64,000 nucleotides of DNA from Actinokineospora auranticolor (lineage in GTDB: Bacteria; Actinomycetota; Actinomycetes; Mycobacteriales; Pseudonocardiaceae), in assembly GCF_002934265.1 (NCBI RefSeq), contig NZ_PTIX01000003.1:310001-374000 (forward strand), in the 5' to 3' direction. Shown in pieces: positions 44,981 through 56,200 of this stretch. The translations under genes and the position numbers were made by a program. The notes below the pieces were generated by a model, which saw only the letters and a list, made by a program, of their open reading frames with translations, searched no databases and had not been told where the DNA came from. How positions within the stretch are numbered: position 1 is the first letter of the stretch; each line of letters starts with the position of its first letter.

Positions 44981-45850
44981 GTGAGCTACGAGCACCCGCT
45001 GGCCTACCTGCTCGGCATCGAGGGATTGGCCCTGCTGCGCGGTTTCACCGGCGACCACGACCGCGAGTTCACCGAGGCGCGGATCGCCGAGATCCGGCGG
45101 CTGCTCGACGAGCCGTGGACGGGGGTGGAGGTCGACCGGGTCGGCGCGGCCGACGGCTACCGGATCTGGTCGCGCACGTACGACCAGCCCGGCAACGGCG
45201 CCTTCGCCATCGACGAACCGGAACTGCGGCGGATCATCGACCCGCTGCCCCCGGGCACCGCGCTGGACGCCGCGTGCGGCACGGGCCGCTACGCGCGGCT
45301 GCTGGCCGACCGCGGCCACCGGGTGCTCGGCGTCGACGGCTCACCGGAGATGCTCGACCACGCCCGCCCCCGGGTGCCCGAGGCCGAGTTCCGGCTCGGT
45401 GACCTGCGTGGACTCCCGGTGGACGACGCGTCGGTGGACCTGGTCACCTGTGGACTCGCGCTGACCCACCTCCCCGACCTCACCCCCGCCTTCGCCGAGT
45501 TCGCCCGCGTGCTCCGCCCCGGCGGCCACCTGGTGGTCGTGGACATGCACCCGGAGTCGGTGGCCCGCGGGTCGATCCCGTCGGTGCGCGACCAGGACGG
45601 CCGACCCGGTCGGCTCCCGGCCCACCGACACCTGGTCGGCGACTACCTGCGTGCCGCACTGCCACGGGGTTTCCAGGTCCGGGACTGTCGGGAACCGGTC
45701 GCGGAACTGGGTGGGACCCCCGAACCCGCCGACTCCCCGGGCCCCTGGGACGTCTGGCCGTGGAGCCTGATGGCGATGGTCCCCGAAGCCGCGCGCGCCG
45801 TTTACCCCGGCTCGCCCGTGATGCTCGTCTGGCACTTCCAACTCGCCTGA
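44981..45850 (+). CDS. Class I SAM-dependent methyltransferase
   Basis: The 289-residue protein has the methyltransferase core at about residues 70-200: motif I ALDAACGTGRYARLLA, motif II GVDGSPEMLDHAR, LGDLRGLPVDDASVDLVTCG and the post-core VLRPGGHLVVVD. An N-terminal domain of about 90 residues and a C-terminal segment with PWDVWPWSLMAMVPEA probably form the substrate lid. No gene cluster suggests the acceptor molecule. The GTG start follows a TACGGT -10-like box, so a short-leader or leaderless transcript is likely. Confidence 0.9.
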   Translation: MSYEHPLAYLLGIEGLALLRGFTGDHDREFTEARIAEIRRLLDEPWTGVEVDRVGAADGYRIWSRTYDQPGNGAFAIDEPELRRIIDPLPPGTALDAACGTGRYARLLADRGHRVLGVDGSPEMLDHARPRVPEAEFRLGDLRGLPVDDASVDLVTCGLALTHLPDLTPAFAEFARVLRPGGHLVVVDMHPESVARGSIPSVRDQDGRPGRLPAHRHLVGDYLRAALPRGFQVRDCREPVAELGGTPEPADSPGPWDVWPWSLMAMVPEAARAVYPGSPVMLVWHFQLA

Positions 45851-45955
45851 CCCCGAAAACCGGAGAATCTCTCCCGTACGAGGAAATACCGACCAGTGGC
45901 CCGGGGTGCGCATTCCCGTCGTTATCGCTTACGTGACCGCGGGACTTCCCACGAG

Positions 45956-47644
45956 CTACTTGGTCAATACCCGGAACTCGGGTGCGATCCTGGCGAAGAG
46001 GCCCCGCCTGCCCGTGTCCTCCAATTCGATCGGCACGGTCACGCTGACCACCCACAGGTCCCGGTCCATCGGCAGGATGTTGGCGATCGACGTCCGGTTG
46101 ACGTCCGTACCCGAGGAACCCGGGCCGCCGTCTTCGGCGAAGTCGACGCTGCGGTAGGTCAGCTGGACCGCGGTTTCCGGGATGTTCCCCGATTCCAGCG
46201 GCGTGCTGCCCACCACCCGGTATCCCGGTGTGCGGCTCGACAGGACGCGCAGGTACTGCTCGACCGTGTGCTTGGTGTAGAAGTTCGGGAACCGCTCCAC
46301 GACCAGTTCCGAGGTGCCGTCCGGGGAAACCCAGTGCACGCGGGTGCTGTTCGGGAGGGTTTTCGCGGTGCGCTGCTCCACGAACTTCACCCAGTTGTCC
46401 GGCACCGGGACGGTGAACGTCCCACCCTGCTCGCCCGCCAGGGTCGCCGCGTCGGCGGTGCGGGGGGCGAGTTCGCGGATCGGGGCCGCGGCCTGCTGGG
46501 ACGCGGGGGGCGGGCTCTGCGGCAGCACCTCCTGCCCGCCCACCGCCCGGGTCATGGCGAAGCCGCCGACCGCGGCGCCGCCGAAGAGCAGGACCGCCGA
46601 CGCCGCCAGGGCCGCGGTGACCAGCGGGGCGCGCCGGGGCAGGCGCTCCTGGCGGGTCGCGAACGGCAGGGGGCCGGGGGCCGCGGCGAGCGGGGCGCCC
46701 CGCTCGGTGGGCGCCTCGACCGACACCACCGGCTTGGTCACGACCGTGCGCGCGTCCTCGGGTGACGGCGGGTCCAGGCGCAGGCTCTCGTGGACCGGGC
46801 TGCCCGCGGGCGGCAGCAGCGGCAACAGCAGCTCCCTGGCCTCCCGCAGCGTCATCCGGGTGTCCGGGTCCTTCACCATCAGCCCGGTGATCACCGGGCG
46901 CAGCGGGCCGTCGTAGTCGGGGACCGGGACCTCGCCGTTGACGACCTGGCCGATGGTCTCCAGGGCGGGCGCGTCCGGGTCGTACGGGGCGTGCCCGTCG
47001 ACGGCGGCGAACAGCGTCGCCCCCAGCCCCCACAGGTCCGCCTGCGGGGTCACCGCGCCGCCGGAGGCGACCTCGGGGGCGATGTAGCAGGGCGACCCGA
47101 GCATCACGCCGAGCTGCGTCAGGGTGCGCTCGGAGACGTTGCGGGCGATGCCGAAGTCGGTGAGCTTGACCCGGCCGTCCGGGCAGACCAGGACGTTGCC
47201 CGGCTTCACGTCCCGGTGCACCACCCCGACCTCGTGCGCGGCCTGCAGCCCCGACGCCACCGCGTGGCCGACGATCGCGGCCTGCTCGGTGCTCAGCGGG
47301 CCGTTGCCCGCGATCAGCTCGGCCAGGCTGACCGCGACCAGGAACTCCATCACCACGAACGGCTCGTCGTCCTCGCGGGCGACGTCGTGCAGGATGATGA
47401 CATTCGGGTGCGACACGACCGCGATGGCCCGGGCCTCGCGCAGCGTGCGCTCGCGCAACTCCTCGATCTCCTCGACCGCGTCGTCGGCGAGGATGCGGAC
47501 CTGCTTGACCGCCACCGGCCTGCGCAGGAACTCGTCGTAGGCCTCCCACACCGTGCCCATCGAGCCCTGGCCGAGCTGTCTGCGCAGGCGGTAGCGCTCC
47601 GCTACGAGGCGTTGCTCGGGCTCCTGGGTCGACACGGCCGACAT
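45956..47644 (-). CDS. Membrane-anchored Ser/Thr protein kinase (PknB type)
   Basis: The kinase domain (about residues 15-275) has the glycine loop LGQGSMGTVWEAYDE, catalytic lysine VAVKQV, HRDVKPGNV, the metal-binding LTDFGIARN and the activation-segment end GSPCYIAPEV. After a Pro/Ala-rich juxtamembrane stretch, one membrane helix (LVTAALAASAVLLFGGAAVG, about residue 342) leads to an external domain of about 190 residues (VPDNWVKFVEQRTAK onward) without PASTA repeats. The start is put at ATG 47644 (MSAVSTQEPEQ); an ATG at 47662 is possible. Total is 562 residues. The extracellular sensor resembles no family I recognise. Confidence 0.9.
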   Translation of the reverse strand: MSAVSTQEPEQRLVAERYRLRRQLGQGSMGTVWEAYDEFLRRPVAVKQVRILADDAVEEIEELRERTLREARAIAVVSHPNVIILHDVAREDDEPFVVMEFLVAVSLAELIAGNGPLSTEQAAIVGHAVASGLQAAHEVGVVHRDVKPGNVLVCPDGRVKLTDFGIARNVSERTLTQLGVMLGSPCYIAPEVASGGAVTPQADLWGLGATLFAAVDGHAPYDPDAPALETIGQVVNGEVPVPDYDGPLRPVITGLMVKDPDTRMTLREARELLLPLLPPAGSPVHESLRLDPPSPEDARTVVTKPVVSVEAPTERGAPLAAAPGPLPFATRQERLPRRAPLVTAALAASAVLLFGGAAVGGFAMTRAVGGQEVLPQSPPPASQQAAAPIRELAPRTADAATLAGEQGGTFTVPVPDNWVKFVEQRTAKTLPNSTRVHWVSPDGTSELVVERFPNFYTKHTVEQYLRVLSSRTPGYRVVGSTPLESGNIPETAVQLTYRSVDFAEDGGPGSSGTDVNRTSIANILPMDRDLWVVSVTVPIELEDTGRRGLFARIAPEFRVLTK

Positions 47645-47765
47645 TCTCACCCACGGGCCCATCGGTCAGGGGTGAAAAGTGAAAGGTATCCGAGTGTCTA
47701 CTCGTCGGTAACCGCGATCTGGCTCACACGCCGGTGCTCTTGCCGGGTCCGTAGAGTCGACTGGC

Positions 47766-49627
47766 ATGACAGCTCAGACCGGGCCCACCGCCGGGCCGGA
47801 CGACCTGGTCCTCGCGGGTGAGTTCGAGCCCGCGACGCATTCGCGCTGGCAGGGCATGGTGGACCGGGTGCTGCGCAAGTCCGGTGCCGTGCCCGACGAC
47901 TACGACCACCCGGTCGAGACGCTGCTCACCACCCGCACCTACGACGGCGTCGAGCTGAAACCGCTCTATAACCGAGCTGAAGTCCCGGAGAACTTTCCCG
48001 GGCTCCCGCCCTTCCTGCGCGGTGCCCGGCCGGAGGGGTACGTGGCCGGTGGCTGGGACGTCCGCCAGCGGCACGCCGACCCCGACCCGGTCGCCACCCG
48101 GGCCGCGGTGCTCGCCGACCTCGAGCACGGCGTCACATCGCTGTGGCTGGTCGTCGGTGCCGCCGGGATCCCGGTGGGCGCGCTCGGCGACGTGCTCGCC
48201 GACGTCTACCTCGACCTCGCCCCGGTCACCCTGGACGCGGGCGCCGACTTCCGCGCCGCCGCCGGCGAGCTGCTGCGCCTGCACGCCGACAAGGGCGTCC
48301 CACCCGCCAGGGTGCGCGGCAACCTCGGCGCCGACCCGCTCGGCCACCGGGCGCGCACCGGCCAGGACGCCGACCTCGACGGCGCCGCCGCACTGGCCGC
48401 CGAGACCGCCCGCAGCCACCCGGGTCTGCGCGCGGTCGTCGTCGACGGCCTGCCCTACCACCAGGCGGGCGGCTCCGACGCCGAGGAACTCGGCGCCGCG
48501 CTCGCCGCGGGCGTCGCCTACCTGCGGGCGATCACCGCGGCCGGGCTGACCGTGGACGAAGCGGCGGCCCGGCTGGAGTTCCGCTACGCCGCCACCGCCG
48601 ACCAGTTCGGCACCACCGCCAAGTTCCGCGCCGCGCGCAGGCTGTGGTCGCGGGTGCTGGAGGTCTGCGGCGCCACCCCGGTCGGGCAGCGGCAGCACGC
48701 GGTCAGCTCGCCCGCCATGCTCACCGCGCGCGACCCGTGGGTGAACCTGCTGCGCACCACCCTGGCCTGTTTCGGCGCGGGTGTGGGCGGCGCGGACGCG
48801 GTCACCGTGCTGCCCTTCGACACCGCGCTCGGCCTGCCCGACCCGTTCGCCCGGCGGATCGCCCGCAACACCCAGGCGGTGCTGCTGGAGGAGTCGCGGT
48901 TGGCCGGGGTGATCGACCCGGCGGGCGGCTCCTGGTACGTCGAGGCGCGCACCGACGAGCTGGCCGGGGCCGCGTGGGCCTGGTTCACCGAGATCGAGCG
49001 CGCGGGCGGGCTGCTCGCCGCGCTGGACTCCGGCTTGGTCGCCGAGCGGCTCGCCGCGACCTGGGCGGCCCGGTCGGCGAACCTGGCCACCCGCACCGAC
49101 GCGCTCACCGGGGTCAGCGAGTTCCCGAACCTGGCCGAGCGGGTCCCGAGCAGGCGGCCCGCGCCCGCCGCGCCGTCCGGCGGGCTGCCGGTCGTGCGGT
49201 ACGCGCAGGAGTACGAGGAGCTGCGCGACCGCGCGGACCGCGTGCTCGCCGAGACCGGCGCCCGGCCGAAGGTCTTCCTCGCCACCCTCGGCCCCGTCGC
49301 CGCGCACACCGCGCGCGCCACTTTCGCCGCCAACCTGTTCCAGGCGGGCGGGATCGAGACCCCCGACGGCGGCGTGCTCACCGACGCGGAGACCGCCGCC
49401 GCGCGGTTCACCGAGAGCGGCGCGACCGTCGCCTGCCTGTGCGGGGCCGAGCGGTCCTACGGCGAACTGGCCGCCCCGGTCGCCCGCGCGCTCAAGGCCG
49501 CTGGTGCCGCCACCGTGCTGCTCGCCGGTAAACCGTCCGATGTGGAGGGTGTGGACGGTTTCGTGTTCACCGGCTGCGACGCGCTCGACGTCCTGCGCAC
49601 CACCCTGGAAACCCTGGGAGTCCCCGC

Positions 49628-49631
<4 letters not shown>
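47766..49631 (+). CDS. mutA: Methylmalonyl-CoA mutase small (beta) subunit
   Basis: The 621-residue protein shares the mutase barrel fold ([15 protein letters not shown], then [20 protein letters not shown] and [20 protein letters not shown]), but its C-terminal cobalamin-like domain lacks the DxHxxG base-off motif, as expected for the non-catalytic subunit. A TAGAGT -10-like box at 47752-47757 lies 8 bases before the ATG, suggesting a leaderless mRNA. It overlaps mutB by 4 bases (ATGA). With mutB it isomerises (R)-methylmalonyl-CoA and succinyl-CoA, connecting propionate, odd-chain and branched-chain catabolism to the succinate dehydrogenase encoded 45 kb away in this window. Confidence 0.95.
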
Positions 49632-51809
<2,178 letters not shown>

Positions 51810-51817
<8 letters not shown>

Positions 51818-52802
51818 GCCGGTCGACGTCGGGACCTACGCCAAGGGCGTGCTGGCGGGTGACCGCGCGCTGCTCTCGCGCGCGATCACCCTGGTCGAGT
51901 CCCGGCGGGCCGACCACCGCGCCATGGCCCAGGAACTGCTGGTCGAGCTGCTGCCGCACGCGGGCGGCGCGCACCGGGTCGGCATCACCGGCGTGCCCGG
52001 CGTCGGGAAGTCGACCTTCATCGACGCCCTCGGCACGAACCTGACCGCGGCGGGTCGCCGGGTCGCGGTGCTGGCCGTCGACCCGTCGTCGACCCGCACC
52101 GGCGGCAGCATCCTCGGCGACAAGACCCGGATGTCGCGGCTGGCGGTGGACCCCCGGGCGTTCATCCGACCGTCCCCCACCTCAGGGACCCTCGGTGGGG
52201 TGGCCCGGGCGACCCGGGAGACCATCGTGCTGATGGAGGCGGCGGGATACGACACCGTGCTGGTGGAGACCGTCGGGGTAGGCCAATCCGAGACGACCGT
52301 GGCGGCCATGGTCGACTGCTTCCTGTTCCTCACGCTCGCCCGAACGGGCGACCAGCTGCAGGGCATCAAGAAGGGCGTGCTGGAACTCGCGGACGTCATC
52401 GCCGTCAACAAGGCCGACGGCGACCACGCGCGCGAGGCCGCCAAGGCCGCCAGGGAACTGGCGGGCGCCCTGCGGCTGCTGCGCGACCCGGATGCGACCT
52501 GGACCCCGCCCGTGCTGACCTGCAGCGGCCAGGAGAACCACGGACTCGACGAGGTGTGGCAGCAGGTCGAGGCCCACCACCGCACCCTGACCGACTCCGG
52601 CGAACTGGCCGCGAAGCGCAGGCAGCAGCAGGTCGACTGGACCTGGGCCATGGTCCACGACACCCTGCTCTCCCGGCTCCGCGACCACGCCGGCGTCCGC
52701 GCCGCGGCCCCTGGCCTGGAAGAACGGGTCCGCGCGGGCACCCTCACCGCCACCCTGGCCGCCGAGGCCATCCTCGCCGCCTTCACCGACCCGGTCGAGT
52801 GA
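51810..52802 (+). CDS. meaB: Methylmalonyl-CoA mutase-associated GTPase MeaB
   Basis: The 330-residue G3E-family GTPase protects and reactivates the mutase and gates cofactor loading. Walker A is [13 protein letters not shown] (near residue 58), followed by [20 protein letters not shown] (switch I/base region), ETVGVGQSE (Walker B-like), and the guanine-specific VNKADG. A C-terminal helical dimerisation arm ends the protein. It starts at TTG 51810 within mutB; no other start fits the conserved N-terminus. Operon position confirms function. Confidence 0.95.
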
Positions 52803-52910
52803 CCCCGACAGGCTGACCCGCGCGGGACGCGCGGTGTTCGCGGACGGTGACCGCGACCACTAATCTTGGTGACGACTCTCTCTCCCCGAGCCCGGAGGGC
52901 AGGCAGTTCC

Positions 52911-53183
52911 ATGCGCATGGCCAGAGTGCTGCTCGCGGCGGTCGCCGCCGTCGTGCTCCTCGTCGGCGGGCCGCCCGCCGCCTTCGCCGCGTCACCCACG
53001 CAGGCGGGGGTGGTCGGTCTGGCGCAAGCCCCGACCGCGCCCGGTGTCGACCTCCAGCCCCCGCCCACCGAGGCCGAGCGGGACAAGGCCAAGAACAAGA
53101 TCGTCGTCGGGGTGGTCGCGGTGGTGCTGCTCGGCATCGTCATCTACGGCAACCGGGTGCGGGCCAAGCGGCGCAAGGGCTGA
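52911..53183 (+). CDS. Small exported protein with C-terminal membrane anchor
   Basis: The 90-residue product starts at ATG 52911 after GGAGGG. It has a signal peptide (MRMARVLLAAVAAVVLLVGG with cleavage near AFAASP), an external segment of about 35 residues rich in Pro/Ala, and a C-terminal membrane helix (KIVVGVVAVVLLGIVIYGNR) with basic cytoplasmic tail. A start 15 codons further upstream is possible but lacks a ribosome binding site. Neighbours give no hint of function. Similar short proteins occur next to M20 or meaB genes in related genomes, as far as I recall. Confidence 0.72.
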   Translation: MRMARVLLAAVAAVVLLVGGPPAAFAASPTQAGVVGLAQAPTAPGVDLQPPPTEAERDKAKNKIVVGVVAVVLLGIVIYGNRVRAKRRKG

Positions 53184-53397
53184 CGCGGTCGGCGGGTGAT
53201 GCGGTTCACCTCCCCTGGACCACCCCTCATCTTGATCAAGGACCAGTGCGGGCGAACCCCCGTCGCCCGCTCACCGCAGCACCACGACCGCGGGCCGTAA
53301 GCCACTGCTTTCCGGGGTTGTTCGACCCTCGAAATGCGGCAGGATCGTGGCAAATGGAAATCGGAACCACGATAGTCGTCGCAACCAGGGGGGTCGC

Positions 53398-54702
53398 GTG
53401 ACCGTGTTGGACTCGCGTCCCGACGTGCCGTCCGAGGGGGGACGGAAGGCGCGCTCGGGTGGGGGTGGGCCGGAGCCCACCGTGCTGATCACGCCGACTG
53501 GCGTCACGATGCCCCCTGTGCAGGATCTCGGAGCGGGTCGCGGGCCCGCGTGGCTCGACCAGTGGCTGACCGCCAACGCCTCGGACGTGGTGGCCTGGTT
53601 CCGCCACATCCACGCCAACCCGGAGCTGTCCCGGCAGGAGTTCGCGACCACCGAGCTGGTCGCGGGTCTGCTCAAGTCGTTCGGCCTGCAGCCGGAGCTG
53701 CTGCCCGGCGGCAGCGGGCTGGTCTGCGACGTCGGCACCGGCGAGCGCTGCGTCGCGCTGCGCGCGGACATGGACGCGCTGCCCATGACCGAGGCCACCG
53801 GCCTGCCGTACGCGGCCACGGCGCCCGGCGCCGCGCACGCCTGCGGCCACGACGCGCACACCACCATCCTGCTCGCCACCGGCATCGCGCTGGCCTCCGC
53901 GCCGTCGCTGCCCGGCCGCGTCCGGCTGATCTTCCAGCCCGCCGAGGAGGTCTTCCCCGGCGGCTCGCTCGACATCATCGACGCGGGCGGCCTGGACGGC
54001 GTGGAGCGGATCTTCGGCCTGCACTGCGACCCGCGCACCGAGGTCGGCAAGATCGGCACCCGGGTCGGCGCCATCACCTCGGCCACCGACCTGGTGCAGG
54101 TGCGGCTCACCTCCCCCGGCGGCCACACCTCCCGCCCGCACCTCACCGCCGACCTCGTGCACGCGCTGGGCACCGTCATCACCGGGCTGCCCGCGCTGCT
54201 GTCGCGGCGCATCGACCCGCGCTCGGGGACGGTGCTGGTCTGGGGCGCGGTGCACGCGGGCGACGCGCCGAACGCGGTGCCCCAGGACGGCCTGCTGCGC
54301 GGCACCCTGCGCACCGGCGACCACGACGTGTGGTCGGACCTGGAACCGCTGGTGTCCGGGCTGGTGCAGTCGCTGCTGGCGCCGACCGGGGTCGGCTACG
54401 AGCTGGAGTACCAGCGCGGCGTGCCGCCGGTGGTCAACGAGCGGGAGAGCACGCAGTACCTGCGCACCGCGATCGAGTCCGCGCTCGGCGAGTCCGGGCT
54501 GGTCGGCACCAAGCAGTCGGCGGGCGGCGAGGACTTCGCCTGGTACCTGGAGCACGTGCCCGGCTCGTTCATGCGGCTGGGCGTGTGGTCCGGCGAGGGC
54601 CAGCCCAAGGACCTGCACCAGCCCACGTTCCAGCTCGACGAGCGGGCGCTGCTGGTCGGGATCCGGGTGATGACCCACGCCGCGCTGGCGGCGCTGGGCT
54701 GA
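53398..54702 (+). CDS. M20-family amidohydrolase
   Basis: The 434-residue metallohydrolase starts at GTG 53398, preceded by AGGGGGG; an in-frame GTG at 53347 is less likely. An N-terminal linker of about 40 residues precedes the catalytic domain: FRHIHANPELSRQEFAT, the metal site LRADMDALPM, then HACGHDAHT, QPAEEVFPGG and the dimerisation domain with SPGGHTSRPHLTADLV. The C-terminal GGEDFAWYLEHVPGSF supplies the last ligand. Relatives hydrolyse N-acyl amino acids, hippurate or indole-acetyl conjugates; in M. tuberculosis the amiA1/amiB1 pair lies in the same neighbourhood. Only one copy is present here. Confidence 0.92.
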   Translation: MTVLDSRPDVPSEGGRKARSGGGGPEPTVLITPTGVTMPPVQDLGAGRGPAWLDQWLTANASDVVAWFRHIHANPELSRQEFATTELVAGLLKSFGLQPELLPGGSGLVCDVGTGERCVALRADMDALPMTEATGLPYAATAPGAAHACGHDAHTTILLATGIALASAPSLPGRVRLIFQPAEEVFPGGSLDIIDAGGLDGVERIFGLHCDPRTEVGKIGTRVGAITSATDLVQVRLTSPGGHTSRPHLTADLVHALGTVITGLPALLSRRIDPRSGTVLVWGAVHAGDAPNAVPQDGLLRGTLRTGDHDVWSDLEPLVSGLVQSLLAPTGVGYELEYQRGVPPVVNERESTQYLRTAIESALGESGLVGTKQSAGGEDFAWYLEHVPGSFMRLGVWSGEGQPKDLHQPTFQLDERALLVGIRVMTHAALAALG

Positions 54703-54708
54703 GAGCAA

Positions 54709-54745
54709 CCGGGGGAGTCCCTGTGCGGAACAGGGGCTCCCCCGG
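54709..54745 (+). terminator. Terminator after the amidohydrolase gene
   Basis: CCGGGGGAG-T-CCCTGT pairs with ACAGGG-G-CTCCCCCGG around a GCGGA loop: two stems of 9 and 6 bp joined by a T/G pair. It is directly followed by the 28-bp tandem repeats. Confidence 0.85.
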
Positions 54746-54885
54746 GTTCGACTGTCGGACCGGGCCGTTCCGGGTTCGACTACCGGGTACGGGTTACCCG
54801 TGTTCGACTACCGGACACGGGTAACCCGTGTTCGACTACCGGACACGGGTTACCCGGGTTCGACTACCGGATCGGGTCGCCTACC
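54746..54885. repeat. Five tandem 28-bp repeats with palindromic core
   Basis: Each unit begins GTTCGACTACCGG and, in units 2-4, ends with the palindrome ACGGGTTACCCGT or CACGGGTAACCCGTG. Boundaries are 54746, 54774, 54802, 54830 and 54858. Units 2-4 differ at only a few bases; units 1 and 5 are degenerate, as expected at array edges. There are no unique spacers. The array lies between convergent genes and its last few bases overlap the stop of the AMIN-like gene. It may act as a terminator array, protein-binding site or expandable minisatellite. Confidence 0.9.
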
Positions 54886-55453
54886 AGGCGTGCGCCACGT
54901 CGATGACCAGGCGTGAGCCGCCGCCCGGGCCGTCGAGGACGAGGACGCGGAACGGCAGCCGGGCCCGCACGCCGAGGCCGACGGTGGTCTGGCCCTCGAA
55001 CGAACCGGCCCACGCGACCTGGCGGAACGTCCGGTACCCGGTGGTGTTCACCAGTTCGGACCGGTTGGCCGGGGTGTAGGTGGGCTGCCCCGCGTCGTCG
55101 TAGGCGGGGGCGTAGGCGACGATCTGCAGCTTGGCGCCGCCGCGCAGCGGCACGACGTGGCCGGAGCCGTCCTCGGTGACCTCCGGGACGTAGCGCACGC
55201 TGTAGCCGTGCGCGGCCGGTGCGGCGATGTCCAGGACCAACCGGTCGTAGCAGTCCTGCTGGCCGGAGCGCACGTTGGTCAGCGTGCCGCGCTCCAGGGT
55301 GCCCGCCGACTTGTCCGTCGAGCCCCAGCTGATCCCGCAGTAGCCCTCGGTGGCCGAGGCCACGGACGGCACCGCGACCGCGAGCGCGGCGGCCGTGCCC
55401 ACGGCCACCACCGCCGCGGCGATCCGCTTGGGCGTGAGTCTCAGTGTTCGCAT
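54881..55453 (-). CDS. Secreted AMIN-like domain protein
   Basis: The 190-residue protein starts at ATG 55453 behind TTGAGGAAG. A signal peptide (RIAAAVVAVGTAAALAVAV, cleavage near SVASATEG) leads to a mature domain with two cysteines (GYCGISWGS and QDCYDRLVLDI). The pattern YDRLVLDI..., HGYSVRYVPEV, VPLRGGAKLQIVAYAPAYDD and ending LVIDVAH is the AMIN-like fold, related to N-terminal domains that target amidases and secretins to the cell wall. It carries no enzyme domain itself. Confidence 0.82.
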   Translation of the reverse strand: MRTLRLTPKRIAAAVVAVGTAAALAVAVPSVASATEGYCGISWGSTDKSAGTLERGTLTNVRSGQQDCYDRLVLDIAAPAAHGYSVRYVPEVTEDGSGHVVPLRGGAKLQIVAYAPAYDDAGQPTYTPANRSELVNTTGYRTFRQVAWAGSFEGQTTVGLGVRARLPFRVLVLDGPGGGSRLVIDVAHAW

Positions 55454-55599
55454 CTTCCTCAATCTCCCCTCTGACCCCGACCGCCACTCACGGTCCACTG
55501 TGGAGCAGCGGTCGATGCAGGTGCGGCCGTGGTCGGGCCGCACCTCGGGAGACGTGCGTACGGGCGTGGAGTTGCCCGGCGCCGAGGTGGAGCGGACTT

Positions 55600-56061
55600 T
55601 CAGCTGGCGGTGGCCGGGCCGATGCCGTCGCACGGTCGGGTGCGCAGGCCGTCGACGTAGTCGGCCGGTGCGCCCGCGGCCTCCGCCGCGTCCGCGACCA
55701 CGCCGAGGTAGCGGGCCGACGGCAGGCCGCCCTCGTAGGCGTCGAGCACGTAGAGCCAGGCCAGCACCGAGCCCTCCAGGGTCTGCACCCGCAGCCTGAT
55801 CTTGGAGTGCAGGCCGAGCTCGGAGCCCTCCCACCGGTCGAGGTTGACCTCGTCGTCGGTGACGTCGTAGAGCACGACGAACACCTGCGAGCCCGGGTCC
55901 TCGACGATGGTGGCGAGCGCGCCCTCCCAGCCGAGGTCCTCGCCGCCGAAGGTGAGCCGCCAGCCGACGAGCCACCCCGTCCCGGCCATCGGCGAATGCG
56001 GGGCTCGCTGCATCATCTGGCCCGGATCCATGTTCGACCCGTAGGCGGCGTAGAGCGGCAC
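55600..56061 (-). CDS. Gamma-glutamylcyclotransferase-like protein
   Basis: The start at GTG 56061 makes the protein begin VPLYAAYGSNMDPGQM, the nucleotide-fold entry motif YGSN typical of the family. The total is 153 residues. GWRLTFGGEDLGWEGALATI and VVLYDVTDDEVNLDRWEG carry the conserved strands and the acidic residue expected at the catalytic position; the enzyme would cyclise gamma-glutamyl peptides to 5-oxoproline. Rv3304 of M. tuberculosis appears to be the same gene beside lpdA. It has almost no leader and is divergent from the lpdA-like gene. Confidence 0.85.
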   Translation of the reverse strand: MPLYAAYGSNMDPGQMMQRAPHSPMAGTGWLVGWRLTFGGEDLGWEGALATIVEDPGSQVFVVLYDVTDDEVNLDRWEGSELGLHSKIRLRVQTLEGSVLAWLYVLDAYEGGLPSARYLGVVADAAEAAGAPADYVDGLRTRPCDGIGPATAS

Positions 56062-56200
56062 GCGGCACAGCCTAGCGACACAGTGCGGTGTCAGCAGGCA
56101 GCCGCGCCAAGGGATCACCTTTTCGCGGCCACCCCGGTGCTCGTCAGTGCGTCCCGGTTACCGTGTTCGCGGTACACGCGCGGGTGAAACGGAGGACCAG

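Noticed and set aside
54746-54885. Possible CRISPR array because of 28-bp repeats with palindromes
   Set aside because: Units are directly adjacent with no unique spacers, and no cas genes are present in the window.
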